Shown here piece after piece: positions 46,046 through 55,480 of a stretch of DNA of 64,000 bases. The stretch comes from Burkholderia sp. WSM2230 (lineage in GTDB: Bacteria > Pseudomonadota > Gammaproteobacteria > Burkholderiales > Burkholderiaceae), in the NCBI RefSeq assembly GCF_000472445.1, contig NZ_AXAJ01000008.1, positions 188,551 through 252,550 on the forward strand, written 5' to 3'. Made by a program: the position numbers and the translations under genes. The notes beneath the pieces were generated by a model. It saw nothing but the letters and a program-made list of their open reading frames with translations. It did not search any database and was not told the DNA's origin. Each line of letters begins with the position of its first letter. Positions within the stretch are counted from its first letter, which is position 1.

Positions 46046-46980
46046 GCTGCCTCCTGCGTATTGCGCGGCTTGTTGCTCGCGGCCGTGTCGAGCGGTGCGT
46101 CGACCAACGCGCGCAATGTGCTGAAGCCTTTTTGCGCGTATTCGAACGAGGGCGCGACAACCGGGTCCTGTTCTGCTTCGACCACGAGCCAGCCTGAATA
46201 ACCGTGCTGCTTCAGCCGCGCGATGATCGACGGAAAATCGACCGCGCCGTCGCCCGGCACGGTGAACGCGCCTGCTATTACCGCGTCGAGAAAACTCCAG
46301 TTGCGATTGCGCGCGAGCTTCATGACGGCGGGGCGCACGTCCTTGCAATGCACGTGGCACACGCGGCCGATGTGTTTGTCGAGCACGCTGAGCGGGTCGC
46401 CGCCGGCGAACGTGATGTGTCCCGCGTCGAACAGCAGACCGACTACGTCGCTCGTGCGCGACATCAACTGATCGACGTCGGCCGGCGTTTCGACGTAGGC
46501 GCCCATGTGATGATGGTACGCAAGCCGCACGCCGCGGCTTAGCGTATAGCGCGCGAATTCATCGACGCGCGCGGCATACGCGGCCCATTGCGCGTCGCCG
46601 AAAAAACGCGGCCGTTGATAGAGCGGCCTTGGCGCACCCTGAATGGAATCGGCCACTTCGCCGTACACCATGACAGTCGCGCCGTTTTGCGCGAGCAGTT
46701 CGAGGTGCGGGCCGACTTCCGCGATTTCTTCTTCGACGCTGCGCCGCGCGAGACGTCCCGAATACCATCCCGAGACGAGCGCGAGGTCGTATTGCGCGAG
46801 CAGCGTCTTCAATGCCTGTGGCTCACGCGGAAACTTGTTGCCGAGTTCGAAGCCCTGATAGCCGATCTGGCGACCCTCGGTCAATGCGACTTCCAGCGGC
46901 GTCTCGCCGCCGAGCGAGGGCAGGTCGTCGTTCATCCACGACAACGGGTTGATGCCGATGCGTACGTTGAAAGCTGTCAT
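46042..46980 (-). CDS. iolE: Myo-inosose-2 dehydratase IolE
   Basis: IolE (312 aa) dehydrates 2-keto-myo-inositol to 3D-(3,5/4)-trihydroxycyclohexane-1,2-dione. It has a xylose-isomerase-like TIM barrel with IGINPLSWMNDDLPSLGG at the N-terminus. Metal-ligand segments are AYHHHMGAYVET, LLFDAGHITFAGGDP, VCHVHCKDVR and a late glutamate in VVEAEQDP. It overlaps iolB by 4 bases and follows iolD after 11 bases, in the usual operon setting. Confidence 0.95.
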   Translation of the reverse strand: MTAFNVRIGINPLSWMNDDLPSLGGETPLEVALTEGRQIGYQGFELGNKFPREPQALKTLLAQYDLALVSGWYSGRLARRSVEEEIAEVGPHLELLAQNGATVMVYGEVADSIQGAPRPLYQRPRFFGDAQWAAYAARVDEFARYTLSRGVRLAYHHHMGAYVETPADVDQLMSRTSDVVGLLFDAGHITFAGGDPLSVLDKHIGRVCHVHCKDVRPAVMKLARNRNWSFLDAVIAGAFTVPGDGAVDFPSIIARLKQHGYSGWLVVEAEQDPVVAPSFEYAQKGFSTLRALVDAPLDTAASNKPRNTQEAA

Positions 46981-46991
46981 GCGAGCGATCC

Positions 46992-49019
46992 TCAGTTATT
47001 GGCTTCGTGGTTGGGGAGAGGGTTGCCGGCCTCGTTGTTATCGCCCTTGGCGTTCGCGTTGCCCTTGCCGTTGTGCTCCATCGCACCCTGCGGTTTGCCG
47101 CGCGCCGCAACCTGCGCCTCATAGTTCGCTCGCGCATCGAGCACGCCCGCTCGCGGTGATACTTCGGGCACCGCGACTTCCCACCACCAGCCACCCTCGG
47201 CCGTGGTGCGCGCGGGGTCGGTGTCGATGCTGATCACGTAGGTGCGGTCCGCCGCGCGTGCGCGTTGCAATGCCACTTCGAGTTCTGCGATGTTCGCCGC
47301 ATGTTCCGCGTGCGCTCCGAGCGCTCGCGCGTGCGCGGCGAAGTCGATGCGCGGCGCGCCAAGCGGACCCTGCCTGCAGTCTTCGAGCAGGTTGTTGAAC
47401 GGCGCGCCCCCGCATGCCTGCTGCAGCCGATTGATGCAGCCGTAGCCGCGATTGTCGAGCACCACGACGATCAGCTTCGCGCCGAGCATCACCGACGTGG
47501 CGATCTCGCTGTTCATCATCAGATAGCTGCCGTCACCTACCATCACGATCACTTCGCGCTCCGGTCGCGCCAGTTTCGCACCGAGCCCTCCGGCAATTTC
47601 ATAGCCCATGCACGAGTAGCCGTATTCGACGTGATAGGCGCCCGGCGTACCCGCACGCCACAGCTTATGCAGCTCCGCAGGCAAGGTGCCCGCCGCGCAG
47701 ACCACAATGTCATGGATCGGCGAGTTGGCGCTGGAACGTTGTACGGCGCCGATCAAATCGCCCTCGTAGGGCAGCACGGCCTCGCGCTGCGGCGCGTGCG
47801 TGAGCGCATGCACCGTGTCACGCCAGGTGGCCGCGAGTTCGCGGGCGCGCGCAGTCCACGCGTGCTCCGCATGCCAGTCCTGCAGGCCCGCGGTGAGCGC
47901 GTCGAGCGCGAGGTGTGCGTCGGCTTCCACCACTTGCGCGCGATGCTTGAGGCCGTCGAATGCATTCGCGTTGATGCCGATAACGTGCGCCTGCGTGAAA
48001 AGCGAATTCGAGCCGGTGGTGAAGTCCTGTAGGCGCGTGCCGAGCGCGAGCACACAATCGGCCTCGCGCGCGAGCGCGTTCGCAGCAGGCGAGCCCGTCA
48101 CGCCCAATGCGCCGGCGTTAAAAGGATCGTCCCATGCGAGGGCACCTTTGCCTGCTTGCGTCTCCGCGACAGGAATGCCGTGCGCGGAGGCAAAGCGTTG
48201 CAGCGCATCGGTCGCGCGGCCGTACAGCACGCCGCCGCCCGCGACGATCAGCGGACGCTGCGCGCGCCGCAAACGTTCGATCGCAGCGCCGATTTCGTCC
48301 GCGCGCGGTGCGGGCGAGTAAAACATCACGACGCGCGGCGCGAAGAAATCGGCGGGGAAGTCCCACGCCTGCGCCTGAACGTCTTGCGGCAGTGCGAGCG
48401 TGACGGGGCCGCACGACGCTGCGTCGGTGAGCACGCGTAGCCCACGCGGCAGTGCACTCAACAATTGCGCGGGATGGACGATGCGATCGAAGTAGCGCGA
48501 CACGGGCTTGAACGCATCGTTCGCGGAAACGCCGCCGTCGTGGAAGTCTTCAAGCTGCTGTAAAACGGGGTCCGGCGCGCGCGAGACGAAAATGTCGCCC
48601 GGCAATAGCAGCACCGGCAGACGGTTGACGTGCGCGAGTGCCGCGGCGGTCAGCAGATTGGTGGCGCCCGGGCCGATGGAGGTGGTGACCGCCATCATGC
48701 GGCGGCGGAAATGCGCCTTCGCATATGCAATCGCGCTATGCGCCATCGCCTGTTCGTTATGCGCGCGTAGCGTCGGCAGTTCGTCGCGATGCTGGTACAG
48801 CGCCTCGCCTATGCCGGCGACGTTGCCATGACCGAAGATCGCGAACACGCCGCCAAAGAGCGGCTCGGTGCCGAGCCCGTCTTCTGTTGCGACACGTTGT
48901 GCGGCCAGATAGCGCACGAGCGCCTGCGCGGTGGTCAGGCGGATGGTGCCGCCTGAAACTGCGCCGCCCGCTACTGCTTCGTCATCCTGATCTTTGTGCT
49001 CTGAAAAGCGCTGATTCAT
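46992..49019 (-). CDS. iolD: 3D-(3,5/4)-trihydroxycyclohexane-1,2-dione hydrolase IolD
   Basis: IolD (675 aa) is a thiamine-diphosphate enzyme that opens the inositol ring to give 5-deoxy-glucuronate. The N-terminal pyrimidine-binding domain has the catalytic Glu in LRAHNEQAMAHSAIAYAK, and the C-terminal domain has the ThDP motif starting VMVGDGSYLMMNSEI. The overall length fits. The ATG overlaps the iolC stop (ATGA). Confidence 0.95.
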   Translation of the reverse strand: MNQRFSEHKDQDDEAVAGGAVSGGTIRLTTAQALVRYLAAQRVATEDGLGTEPLFGGVFAIFGHGNVAGIGEALYQHRDELPTLRAHNEQAMAHSAIAYAKAHFRRRMMAVTTSIGPGATNLLTAAALAHVNRLPVLLLPGDIFVSRAPDPVLQQLEDFHDGGVSANDAFKPVSRYFDRIVHPAQLLSALPRGLRVLTDAASCGPVTLALPQDVQAQAWDFPADFFAPRVVMFYSPAPRADEIGAAIERLRRAQRPLIVAGGGVLYGRATDALQRFASAHGIPVAETQAGKGALAWDDPFNAGALGVTGSPAANALAREADCVLALGTRLQDFTTGSNSLFTQAHVIGINANAFDGLKHRAQVVEADAHLALDALTAGLQDWHAEHAWTARARELAATWRDTVHALTHAPQREAVLPYEGDLIGAVQRSSANSPIHDIVVCAAGTLPAELHKLWRAGTPGAYHVEYGYSCMGYEIAGGLGAKLARPEREVIVMVGDGSYLMMNSEIATSVMLGAKLIVVVLDNRGYGCINRLQQACGGAPFNNLLEDCRQGPLGAPRIDFAAHARALGAHAEHAANIAELEVALQRARAADRTYVISIDTDPARTTAEGGWWWEVAVPEVSPRAGVLDARANYEAQVAARGKPQGAMEHNGKGNANAKGDNNEAGNPLPNHEANN

Positions 49020-51085
49020 GCGGCCTGCTCCTGATGAACATGCGTGTTCGCGTCGCGTTCCGCAGCGGCGGAGTCACGCGCCGCGCGCCATGATGCGATC
49101 AGCGTTTCGAAAATGCGCCGCACGCGCGCGATCAGTTCGTCGTCGCCGATCTCGCCTGCGAGCCATGCGTGGCTCGGCTCGTGAAAGATCGTGCGGCCCA
49201 CGGTAAATCCGCGGCACGTCGACGAGCGCGCCGCCGCGCGAAAGCCTTCGTTCAACTGCTCGACGCCCGCCGACAAACCGAGCAGCACCACGCCGCGGCA
49301 ATACGGATCGCGCTCGGCGATCAGTGCGTCGATCTCGCGCCACTGCGCGGCGTCCATCGGTTCCAGCTTCCACCACTCAGGGTAGATGCCGATGTTGTAG
49401 AGCCGCTTCAACGCGCGATACACGACGTTCGGCCCTTGCGGCAAGCTCGCGTGCTTCGGCGGAATCACCTCGAGCAGCAACTCGTGACCGCTCGTCTGGG
49501 TTGCATCGTAGAGGGCGCGCAATTGCGCTTCCTGTTCCAGACGCTGTTCGATCGGTTCGTCGGGATGGAATTGCACGAGGCATTTCGCGACATGCTCGTG
49601 CGGCCACGTCACGAGCGTCGTGCCCACCGAGCGGCCGTGGTCGAACACGAGTGGCACCGAGCCCGGCAATTCGACCGGGCGGCCGATCCACCAGCCGCGG
49701 CCGGTCGCGGCATTGAGCGCCTCCTGCCCATAACGGTCGTCGATCAATACGCCGATGCGGCCTTGCAGGCCCAGCGCACTTTCGGTTTGCGCGACCGCGT
49801 CGACGAACAGGCCCTTGAGTCGCGCGATACGGGCCTCGCTGGCGCCGGTCTGCTGTGCGAGTTCGAAGAACTGATTGCGATGGTCGAATGCAAAACCGAG
49901 TACTTCGTTCCATTGCTTGCGCGCGGGCGTCACGCGGTGCAGGCGCGCCAGCGTGGCGTCGCGATCCGGGCGGCGCATGCGCTCAGGGTCGGCTTTCGCC
50001 TCGCGCAGGAAGTAGTCGAGTTCGGCGGGCGTGGGCATGGCCGGCGCGCAGGCGTGACGCGACACGACCAGTGCGCCGCTCGCATTCGCGGCGCGCGCGC
50101 ATGCGTCGAGCGGTTGATCGCGCAACCATCCGGAGAGAAAGCCCGATGCAAACGCGTCGCCCGCGCCCAGCACGTTCAACACTTCGACTTCCACGCCGCC
50201 GTGAACCGGCAGTTCATCGAGCGAGGCTGGCACGTTGCCGTCGATGATCTGGCAACCCATCGGCCCGCGCTTGAGCACGAGCGTGGCCGGCGTGACCGCG
50301 CGCACCATGGCGAGCGCGTCGACCAGCTCGCTCTTGCCGCCGGCAATGCGAAACTCTTCCTCCGTGCCTATCACGAGATCGAACAAGGGCAGAATGCGCT
50401 GCAAATGCGCGGTGACGCCTTCGCTCGCGACAAAGCGAGTCTCGCCGTCCGCTTTGCCCGTGAGGCCCCAAAGCACCGGGCGATAGTCGATATCGAGCAC
50501 AGTGCGCACCTGGTTGCGCCGCGCGTAATCCAGTGCGCGGCGGCTCGTGCGGTTCACCTGTTCGGTGGAGAAGTGTGTGCCGGTAATCAGCAGCGCTTTG
50601 GATGAAGCGATGAACGCCTCGTCGAAGTCGGCTTCGTCCACGGCCATGTCAGCGCAATTCTCGCGGTAGAAGATCAGCGGAAACGTATCGCGGTCCTTGA
50701 GCCCGAGCAGCACGAGCGCGGTCAGGCGGTCCCGATCGACGCGCACGTGGCTCACGTCGCAGCCTTCTCTCGTCAACGTTTCGGTGAGAAAGCGGCCCAT
50801 GTGGTCGTTGCCGACGCGCGCGAGCATCGCCGCCGCCAGCCCGAGCCGCGCGCAACCGAAGGCGATATTCGCCGACGAACCGCCGAGATACTTCGCGAAG
50901 CTCGACACGTCCTCGAGGCGCGCGCCGACCTGCTGCGCGTACAGATCGACGGCGAGGCGGCCAAGGCACACGATGTCGCGGCTGCGGCCCGGCGCGAAGC
51001 GGCTGCCGGCGTTCGCGCCGGATACGCCCGCGGTTTCGCCCGAGCCTTGCGCCGGCGTACCGCTGAATGTACTGGAATGAGCCAT
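49016..51085 (-). CDS. iolC: IolC kinase fused to a DUF2090 (IolJ-like) domain
   Basis: This 689-aa protein joins two steps of inositol breakdown. Residues about 35-345 are a PfkB-type sugar kinase (VCLGRLAVDLYAQQVG, GGSSANIAFG, catalytic Asp in VLGAGDAFASGFLSG), which phosphorylates 5-dehydro-2-deoxygluconate. Residues about 365-670 form a DUF2090 domain with an aldolase-like barrel (FAFDHRNQFFELA, LLEVIPP, YNIGIYPEWWKLEP), thought to replace IolJ, which cleaves the phosphorylated product. The ATG at 51085 has an AGGGA site. The fusion is known in several proteobacteria. Confidence 0.93.
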   Translation of the reverse strand: MAHSSTFSGTPAQGSGETAGVSGANAGSRFAPGRSRDIVCLGRLAVDLYAQQVGARLEDVSSFAKYLGGSSANIAFGCARLGLAAAMLARVGNDHMGRFLTETLTREGCDVSHVRVDRDRLTALVLLGLKDRDTFPLIFYRENCADMAVDEADFDEAFIASSKALLITGTHFSTEQVNRTSRRALDYARRNQVRTVLDIDYRPVLWGLTGKADGETRFVASEGVTAHLQRILPLFDLVIGTEEEFRIAGGKSELVDALAMVRAVTPATLVLKRGPMGCQIIDGNVPASLDELPVHGGVEVEVLNVLGAGDAFASGFLSGWLRDQPLDACARAANASGALVVSRHACAPAMPTPAELDYFLREAKADPERMRRPDRDATLARLHRVTPARKQWNEVLGFAFDHRNQFFELAQQTGASEARIARLKGLFVDAVAQTESALGLQGRIGVLIDDRYGQEALNAATGRGWWIGRPVELPGSVPLVFDHGRSVGTTLVTWPHEHVAKCLVQFHPDEPIEQRLEQEAQLRALYDATQTSGHELLLEVIPPKHASLPQGPNVVYRALKRLYNIGIYPEWWKLEPMDAAQWREIDALIAERDPYCRGVVLLGLSAGVEQLNEGFRAAARSSTCRGFTVGRTIFHEPSHAWLAGEIGDDELIARVRRIFETLIASWRAARDSAAAERDANTHVHQEQAA

Positions 51086-51148
51086 GAATATCCCTGAATG
51101 ACGGAGCGCGGCGAGCGGTGCCACGGCAGCAGCCGCCGCGCGAATGAA

Positions 51149-51991
51149 TCAGATCGTTGCGCCTTCGAGTTCGCCGATCATCTTCTGCATCTCGGCGCCG
51201 CCCGCCATCATGTCGAGCACTTCGTCCTTGCTGATGGTCTCCTTGGTGAACGTGCCGAGCGATTTGCCGCGATTGAGCAGCGTGAACGAGTCGCCGATCG
51301 GGTAAGCGTGATGCACGTTGTGCGTGATGAAGATCACCGAGATGCCTTTCGCGCGCGCCTTGTGGATGAGCTTGAGTACGTTGAAGCTCTGCTTCACGCC
51401 GAGCGCAGCGGTCGGCTCGTCGAGAATCAGCACGCGTGCGCCGAAGTGAATGGCGCGCGCTATCGCGAGACACTGCTTCTCGCCGCCCGACATCGTGCCG
51501 ATCGGCTGATGCGGATCGCGCACATGTATGCCCATTTCGGCGAGCTTGTCGCGCGCGGTGGCGGCGCTCGTTTCAAGGTCCATGACGTTCAGGAACCCGA
51601 ATAGTTTCTTTTGCGGTTCGCGCCCCATGAAAAAGTTGCGCGCGACAGACAGAAGCGGCACGAGCGCGAGGTCCTGATAGACGGTGGCAATGCCGAGATC
51701 GAGCGCGTCTTTCGGCGACTCGAACAGCACCGGCTTGCCGTCGACAAGATACTGGCCCGACGACGGTTGATGTACGCCGGCGAGCGTCTTGATGAGCGTC
51801 GATTTGCCCGCGCCGTTGTCGCCGAGCAGGCAGTGCACTTCGCCGCGCTTCAGGCGCAAGGTCACGCCGCTCAGCGCGATGACCTTGCCGAAGTACTTGC
51901 TGACGTTTTCGAGCGCGAGGATTACGTCTTCCTGCGGCCCGGCGGCGCTCGCGACGGAAGCTGACTGAGTCACGTTGCTGGTATCGGACAT
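51149..51991 (-). CDS. Sugar ABC transporter ATPase of the inositol locus
   Basis: This 280-aa ATPase is of the single-domain (FrcA-like) type, not the double-length RbsA type. It has Walker [10 protein letters not shown], signature [15 protein letters not shown], Walker [13 protein letters not shown] and the switch His in FITHN. The first 22 residues are a variable tail. It lies 63 bases upstream of iolC and follows the permease gene by 13 bases, and it probably drives uptake of myo-inositol or a stereoisomer. Confidence 0.92.
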   Translation of the reverse strand: MSDTSNVTQSASVASAAGPQEDVILALENVSKYFGKVIALSGVTLRLKRGEVHCLLGDNGAGKSTLIKTLAGVHQPSSGQYLVDGKPVLFESPKDALDLGIATVYQDLALVPLLSVARNFFMGREPQKKLFGFLNVMDLETSAATARDKLAEMGIHVRDPHQPIGTMSGGEKQCLAIARAIHFGARVLILDEPTAALGVKQSFNVLKLIHKARAKGISVIFITHNVHHAYPIGDSFTLLNRGKSLGTFTKETISKDEVLDMMAGGAEMQKMIGELEGATI

Positions 51992-52004
51992 GTTCGTCTC
52001 CTCG

Positions 52005-53168
52005 TTACGACTGCGACACGCGACGGCGCACGTAGTGGTTGAACAGCACAGCGATCAGCAGCATCACGCCGAGGAACACGCGGAACCAGTCGGAGCTCAC
52101 GTTGGTATAGGTGATGCCGATTTGCACCACGCCGAAGATCAGCGCTCCGAAGCAGGCGCCGATCACCGATCCATAGCCGCCCGTCAGCAAGGTTCCGCCG
52201 ATCACCGCCGCGATGATCGCTTCGAATTCCTTCTGCAAGCCACGGTCTGCCGCAGCCGAGCCGATGTCGCACACTTGCAGCACGGCGAACAGGCACGAGC
52301 AGAAGGCGGTCAGAACGAACAGCAGAATCTTGACGCGACGCACAGGAATACCCACGTTCTTTGCCGCGTTGGCGTCGCCGCCCACGGCGAGAATCCAGTT
52401 GCCGGCGCGCGTTTTCGCGAGCACGAACGCGCAGATCGCGGCGAGGCCGAACCACCACAGAATCACCTTCGGAATGCCGGGCACGAGTGCATGGCCGTTA
52501 TCGAGCAGCGTGCCGATGCCGTGATGCGCGAGCATCGTGAAGAGCGCTTGCAGTGCGACGCCGTGAAAGAGCGTGTTGGCGAGCCAGTCCTGCTGTGCGA
52601 TATCGCCAACGCCGGACACGATGGTGCGGTCCGCGAACATGATCGACAGCGCGAGCGTGAGGCCGCGAAGAATGAACAGGAAGGCGAGCGTGACGATGAA
52701 CGACGGCAGCCGCGTGCGCATCACCAGATAGCCGTTGAGCGCGCCAAGCAGCATGGAGCCGACGAATGCAAACAGGATCGCAAGCCAAATCGGCCAGTGA
52801 AAGTAGACGGTGGGAATCGCGACCATCATGCCGGCAAAGCCGATCATCGAACCTATCGAGAGATCGAACTCGCCCGCGATCATCAGAAGGCACGCGCCCA
52901 CCGCGAGGATGCCGAGATAGGCAGACACCTGCGACCAGTTCATCACGCCGTCGAGATTGAACATGCCGGAGCTGCCGGCGGTCAGCGCGAAAACGAGAAA
53001 CACCAGTACCGCGCCGGAAATCGCGGCGAACTCGGGGCGGTTCAGCAAATGACCGAACCACGATTCCTTGCGCACGCGCTCGTCCGTCTCGGGTCGCGAC
53101 GCCGCGTTATGCGAAGCGGCGTTGTTCGAGTCGACGTGCGGTGGAAAGTGTTTGCCGGCTACACCCAT
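52005..53168 (-). CDS. Sugar ABC transporter permease of the inositol locus
   Basis: This 387-aa membrane protein belongs to the RbsC/FrcB permease family. After a charged N-terminal tail of about 45 residues, some ten hydrophobic segments follow, with [20 protein letters not shown] and [15 protein letters not shown] being family motifs. [22 protein letters not shown] near the end is also typical. It lies between the binding-protein and ATPase genes. Confidence 0.92.
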   Translation of the reverse strand: MGVAGKHFPPHVDSNNAASHNAASRPETDERVRKESWFGHLLNRPEFAAISGAVLVFLVFALTAGSSGMFNLDGVMNWSQVSAYLGILAVGACLLMIAGEFDLSIGSMIGFAGMMVAIPTVYFHWPIWLAILFAFVGSMLLGALNGYLVMRTRLPSFIVTLAFLFILRGLTLALSIMFADRTIVSGVGDIAQQDWLANTLFHGVALQALFTMLAHHGIGTLLDNGHALVPGIPKVILWWFGLAAICAFVLAKTRAGNWILAVGGDANAAKNVGIPVRRVKILLFVLTAFCSCLFAVLQVCDIGSAAADRGLQKEFEAIIAAVIGGTLLTGGYGSVIGACFGALIFGVVQIGITYTNVSSDWFRVFLGVMLLIAVLFNHYVRRRVSQS

Positions 53169-53307
53169 GATGTCTCCTTGGAGCCGGCTGTGCGTCTCCC
53201 CAGCGGAAATGCGGTGCGAGAACGACAGCCGGTGAAGTGCGCGCTGGCGGCGAAGCCGCCTGGCGGGAGCGACGCCCGCCGCGCGCGTGACTAGCTAGTA
53301 AAAAGAA

Positions 53308-54354
53308 TCAGCGATACTGCCCTGCGTACTTGACGACCTTGTCGAGGTTTTCCTTCGTGATGAAGCCCGGCCCCGAGCGAATGTTTTTCGGCCCATACGA
53401 CGGCGCAAGACCGTATGTAGTGAGCCGCGCCTTGAACTTGGGATTCGCTTCGAGAATCTGGCGGATTTTCGCGGGGTCGGTGGTGTGCTCTTTCTTCACT
53501 ATGGCGAGCACGGCGACCGGAATGTAGCCCTGCAAATAGGGCTGCTGGTCGATCGCGAACTGGATTGTGCCGTTCTGGATGGCCTTGGCGATGTCGTCCG
53601 AGAAGTCGAACGTGCAGAAGTAGATCTTGCCGGCAAGGCCCATTTGCTGAACGGCTTTCAGGGTGGCCGAGGCGGGCGTCGGTCCGAGCGTGAGAATTGC
53701 GCCAGTGTTGGGATGGTTGCGCAAATAGGCGCTGACCTTCGACTGGATCTCGGTCGGGTCCTGGCCGGAATCGATTGTGGACGCCTTGTAGTCGACGCCG
53801 AGTGCCTCCGCGAAACCGCGGCAACGGTCGAACGAAACCGTGTTGGTCGCGATGTGGTTCACGCACAGGAACGACTTCACGCCGGCGGCTTTCGCTTTTT
53901 CGCCCGCGGCCTTGCCTGCGACGTACTCAGGTTGGCCGACATGCATGATCGCGCCCAGTTGCGCGCTCTGTTCCTCGGTGCCGGAGTTGATCGTGACGAG
54001 CGGAATTTTCTTCGCGGTGACCTTGTTGATCGAGCTCTTCAGCACGTCGTAATCGGCGATGGTGACGATCACGCCGTCATAGTTGCGCGCGGCGGCCTGT
54101 TCGACGAGGCGCGCCATATCGGCGATGTCGCCGTTCGGTGGATTGCGATAGTCGGTCTCGACGTTGAAGTCCTCGTCGGCCTGCTTGATTGCATTCTTGA
54201 TGGTGTTCCACCACGAATCGGAGTCCGGCGCGTGGCTGATCAGCACGAAATGAGCGTCAGCCGCGCGGGCGGCCGTGGCCGCTCCGAATCCCGTCGCCAA
54301 CGTCAAAGCCGTCACCAGAATCCTGAGCGTAGCCTTGCCCTTGCAAAGTCTCAT
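53308..54354 (-). CDS. Sugar ABC transporter substrate-binding protein of the inositol locus
   Basis: This periplasmic protein (348 aa) starts with a signal peptide ending AARAADA. Its mature part is a type I sugar-binding fold (HFVLISHAPDSDSWWNTIKN, YDGVIVTIADYDVL, GAILTLGPTPASATLKA). It is the first gene of the minus-strand transporter-iol unit, and by context it binds myo-inositol or another inositol. The sequence alone does not fix the ligand. It faces the RpiR regulator gene. Confidence 0.9.
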   Translation of the reverse strand: MRLCKGKATLRILVTALTLATGFGAATAARAADAHFVLISHAPDSDSWWNTIKNAIKQADEDFNVETDYRNPPNGDIADMARLVEQAAARNYDGVIVTIADYDVLKSSINKVTAKKIPLVTINSGTEEQSAQLGAIMHVGQPEYVAGKAAGEKAKAAGVKSFLCVNHIATNTVSFDRCRGFAEALGVDYKASTIDSGQDPTEIQSKVSAYLRNHPNTGAILTLGPTPASATLKAVQQMGLAGKIYFCTFDFSDDIAKAIQNGTIQFAIDQQPYLQGYIPVAVLAIVKKEHTTDPAKIRQILEANPKFKARLTTYGLAPSYGPKNIRSGPGFITKENLDKVVKYAGQYR

Positions 54355-54478
54355 GTCTCCACCTTTCTCGGTCTGTCGTTATTGAAAGGAGCGACGCACG
54401 TTCGCCGAAGCGCCATCGCTCACGACCAAGATTAGGTCATCTTCGAAGGTGGTGCAATAGAAATTTCACGGTGAAGAA

Positions 54479-54500
54479 AAATGGAAAATGCGTTCCATTT
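54479..54500. promoter_or_regulatory. Palindromic operator, probable RpiR/IolR site
   Basis: Two perfect 8-base arms, AAATGGAA and TTCCATTT, are separated by 6 bases. The core GGAA-N6-TTCC equals the motif proposed for the RpiR-type IolR of Sinorhizobium meliloti. It lies in the divergent gap, 99 bases before the regulator ATG and 125 before the binding-protein ATG. It overlaps the -35 region expected from the TATAAT at 54516. Confidence 0.75.
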
Positions 54501-54515
54501 ATGCGGTGCGCTGCC

Positions 54516-54521
54516 TATAAT
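54516..54521 (+). promoter_or_regulatory. -10 element of the regulator-dehydrogenase unit
   Basis: A perfect TATAAT lies 78 bases before the regulator ATG. The matching -35 position (54493-54498) falls in the right arm of the operator and is a poor hexamer, as expected if a bound regulator interferes with polymerase. Confidence 0.5.
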
Positions 54522-54598
54522 CGGCAACGTCAAACATGCGGTGCGGCGCGTGACGTGAAGCGTCTGCCGCACTGCGAGAAAGCACCGAAGAGAGAGCC

Positions 54599-55480
54599 AT
54601 GGCGGAAGAGAGCACCGAAGAATTGCCGAGCGTCGAAGAATTGATGCAGCGCATCGCGGAAAACTACGAGGCGCTGCCACGTCAATTGAAGAGCGTCGCG
54701 ACGTATATCGAGCAGCATCGTTCGAGCGTGATGGTGGATCGCACAAGCGACATTGCCGCAAGCTGCGGCGTGCATCCGTCGGCGGTCGTGCGCTTTGCGC
54801 AGCGCTTCGGCTTTTCCGGCTTTTCCGACTTGCAGGCGGTGTTTCGTCAGGCGTATACGGGGCAGGGCGCTTCGTCACCGAGTTATCAGCAGCGCATTCG
54901 CAAGCTGATCGACGAGAAGCCCGGTGCGCTGTCCGGCGGCGCGGTGGCGCGCGAATTCATCGCGGCTTCGCGCGGCGGCCTGGAAGAACTCGAAGCGGGC
55001 CTCGACGACAAGCAGTTCGACGCCGCCGTGAAAATGCTGCAGCAGGCGGACAACATCTATGTAATCGGCGTGCGCCGTTCGTTTCCGGTGGCGAGCTACA
55101 TTGTCTATGCGCTGCAGCACACGCCCAAACGCGTGCACCTCGTATCGGGTTTCGGCGGCATGTATCGCGAGCAGATTCGCAGCGTGAAGAAGGGCGACGT
55201 GGTGATCGCAATCAGCTTCGCGCCCTATGCGAAGGAAACGCAGTACTGCCTGCGCGTAGCGCACCATCATCAGGCGAAGACGCTGGTTATTACGGACAGC
55301 CAACTATCTCCGCTCGCGCGCTACGCCAGCACTCAACTGTATGTGAAAGAGGGCAGCGCGTTCGCGTTCCGCTCGCTGACCAGCACGATCTGCCTGTGCC
55401 AGGCGCTTTTCATTGCGCTTGCGTACAAGCTCGAATTGAACGTGGAAGAAGCCAAAGACACTGGAGGATACGATGACTGA
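54599..55480 (+). CDS. iolR: MurR/RpiR-family regulator of inositol catabolism
   Basis: This 293-aa regulator has the RpiR helix-turn-helix domain at residues 10-85 (MVDRTSDIAASCGVHPSAVV, RFAQRFGFSGFSDLQ) and a C-terminal SIS sugar-phosphate-binding domain (VIGVRRSFPVASYIVYALQ, GDVVIAISFAPYAKET). It is divergent from the inositol transporter and catabolic genes, with a palindromic site between them. It most likely represses both units until an inositol intermediate binds. The symbol iolR is inferred from context. It overlaps the next gene by 8 bases. Confidence 0.85.
   Translation: MAEESTEELPSVEELMQRIAENYEALPRQLKSVATYIEQHRSSVMVDRTSDIAASCGVHPSAVVRFAQRFGFSGFSDLQAVFRQAYTGQGASSPSYQQRIRKLIDEKPGALSGGAVAREFIAASRGGLEELEAGLDDKQFDAAVKMLQQADNIYVIGVRRSFPVASYIVYALQHTPKRVHLVSGFGGMYREQIRSVKKGDVVIAISFAPYAKETQYCLRVAHHHQAKTLVITDSQLSPLARYASTQLYVKEGSAFAFRSLTSTICLCQALFIALAYKLELNVEEAKDTGGYDD

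Noticed and set aside
54355-54598. Possible riboswitch in front of the inositol transporter operon
   Set aside because: I see only promoter-like elements and the palindrome; no conserved aptamer pattern or leader terminator is visible.
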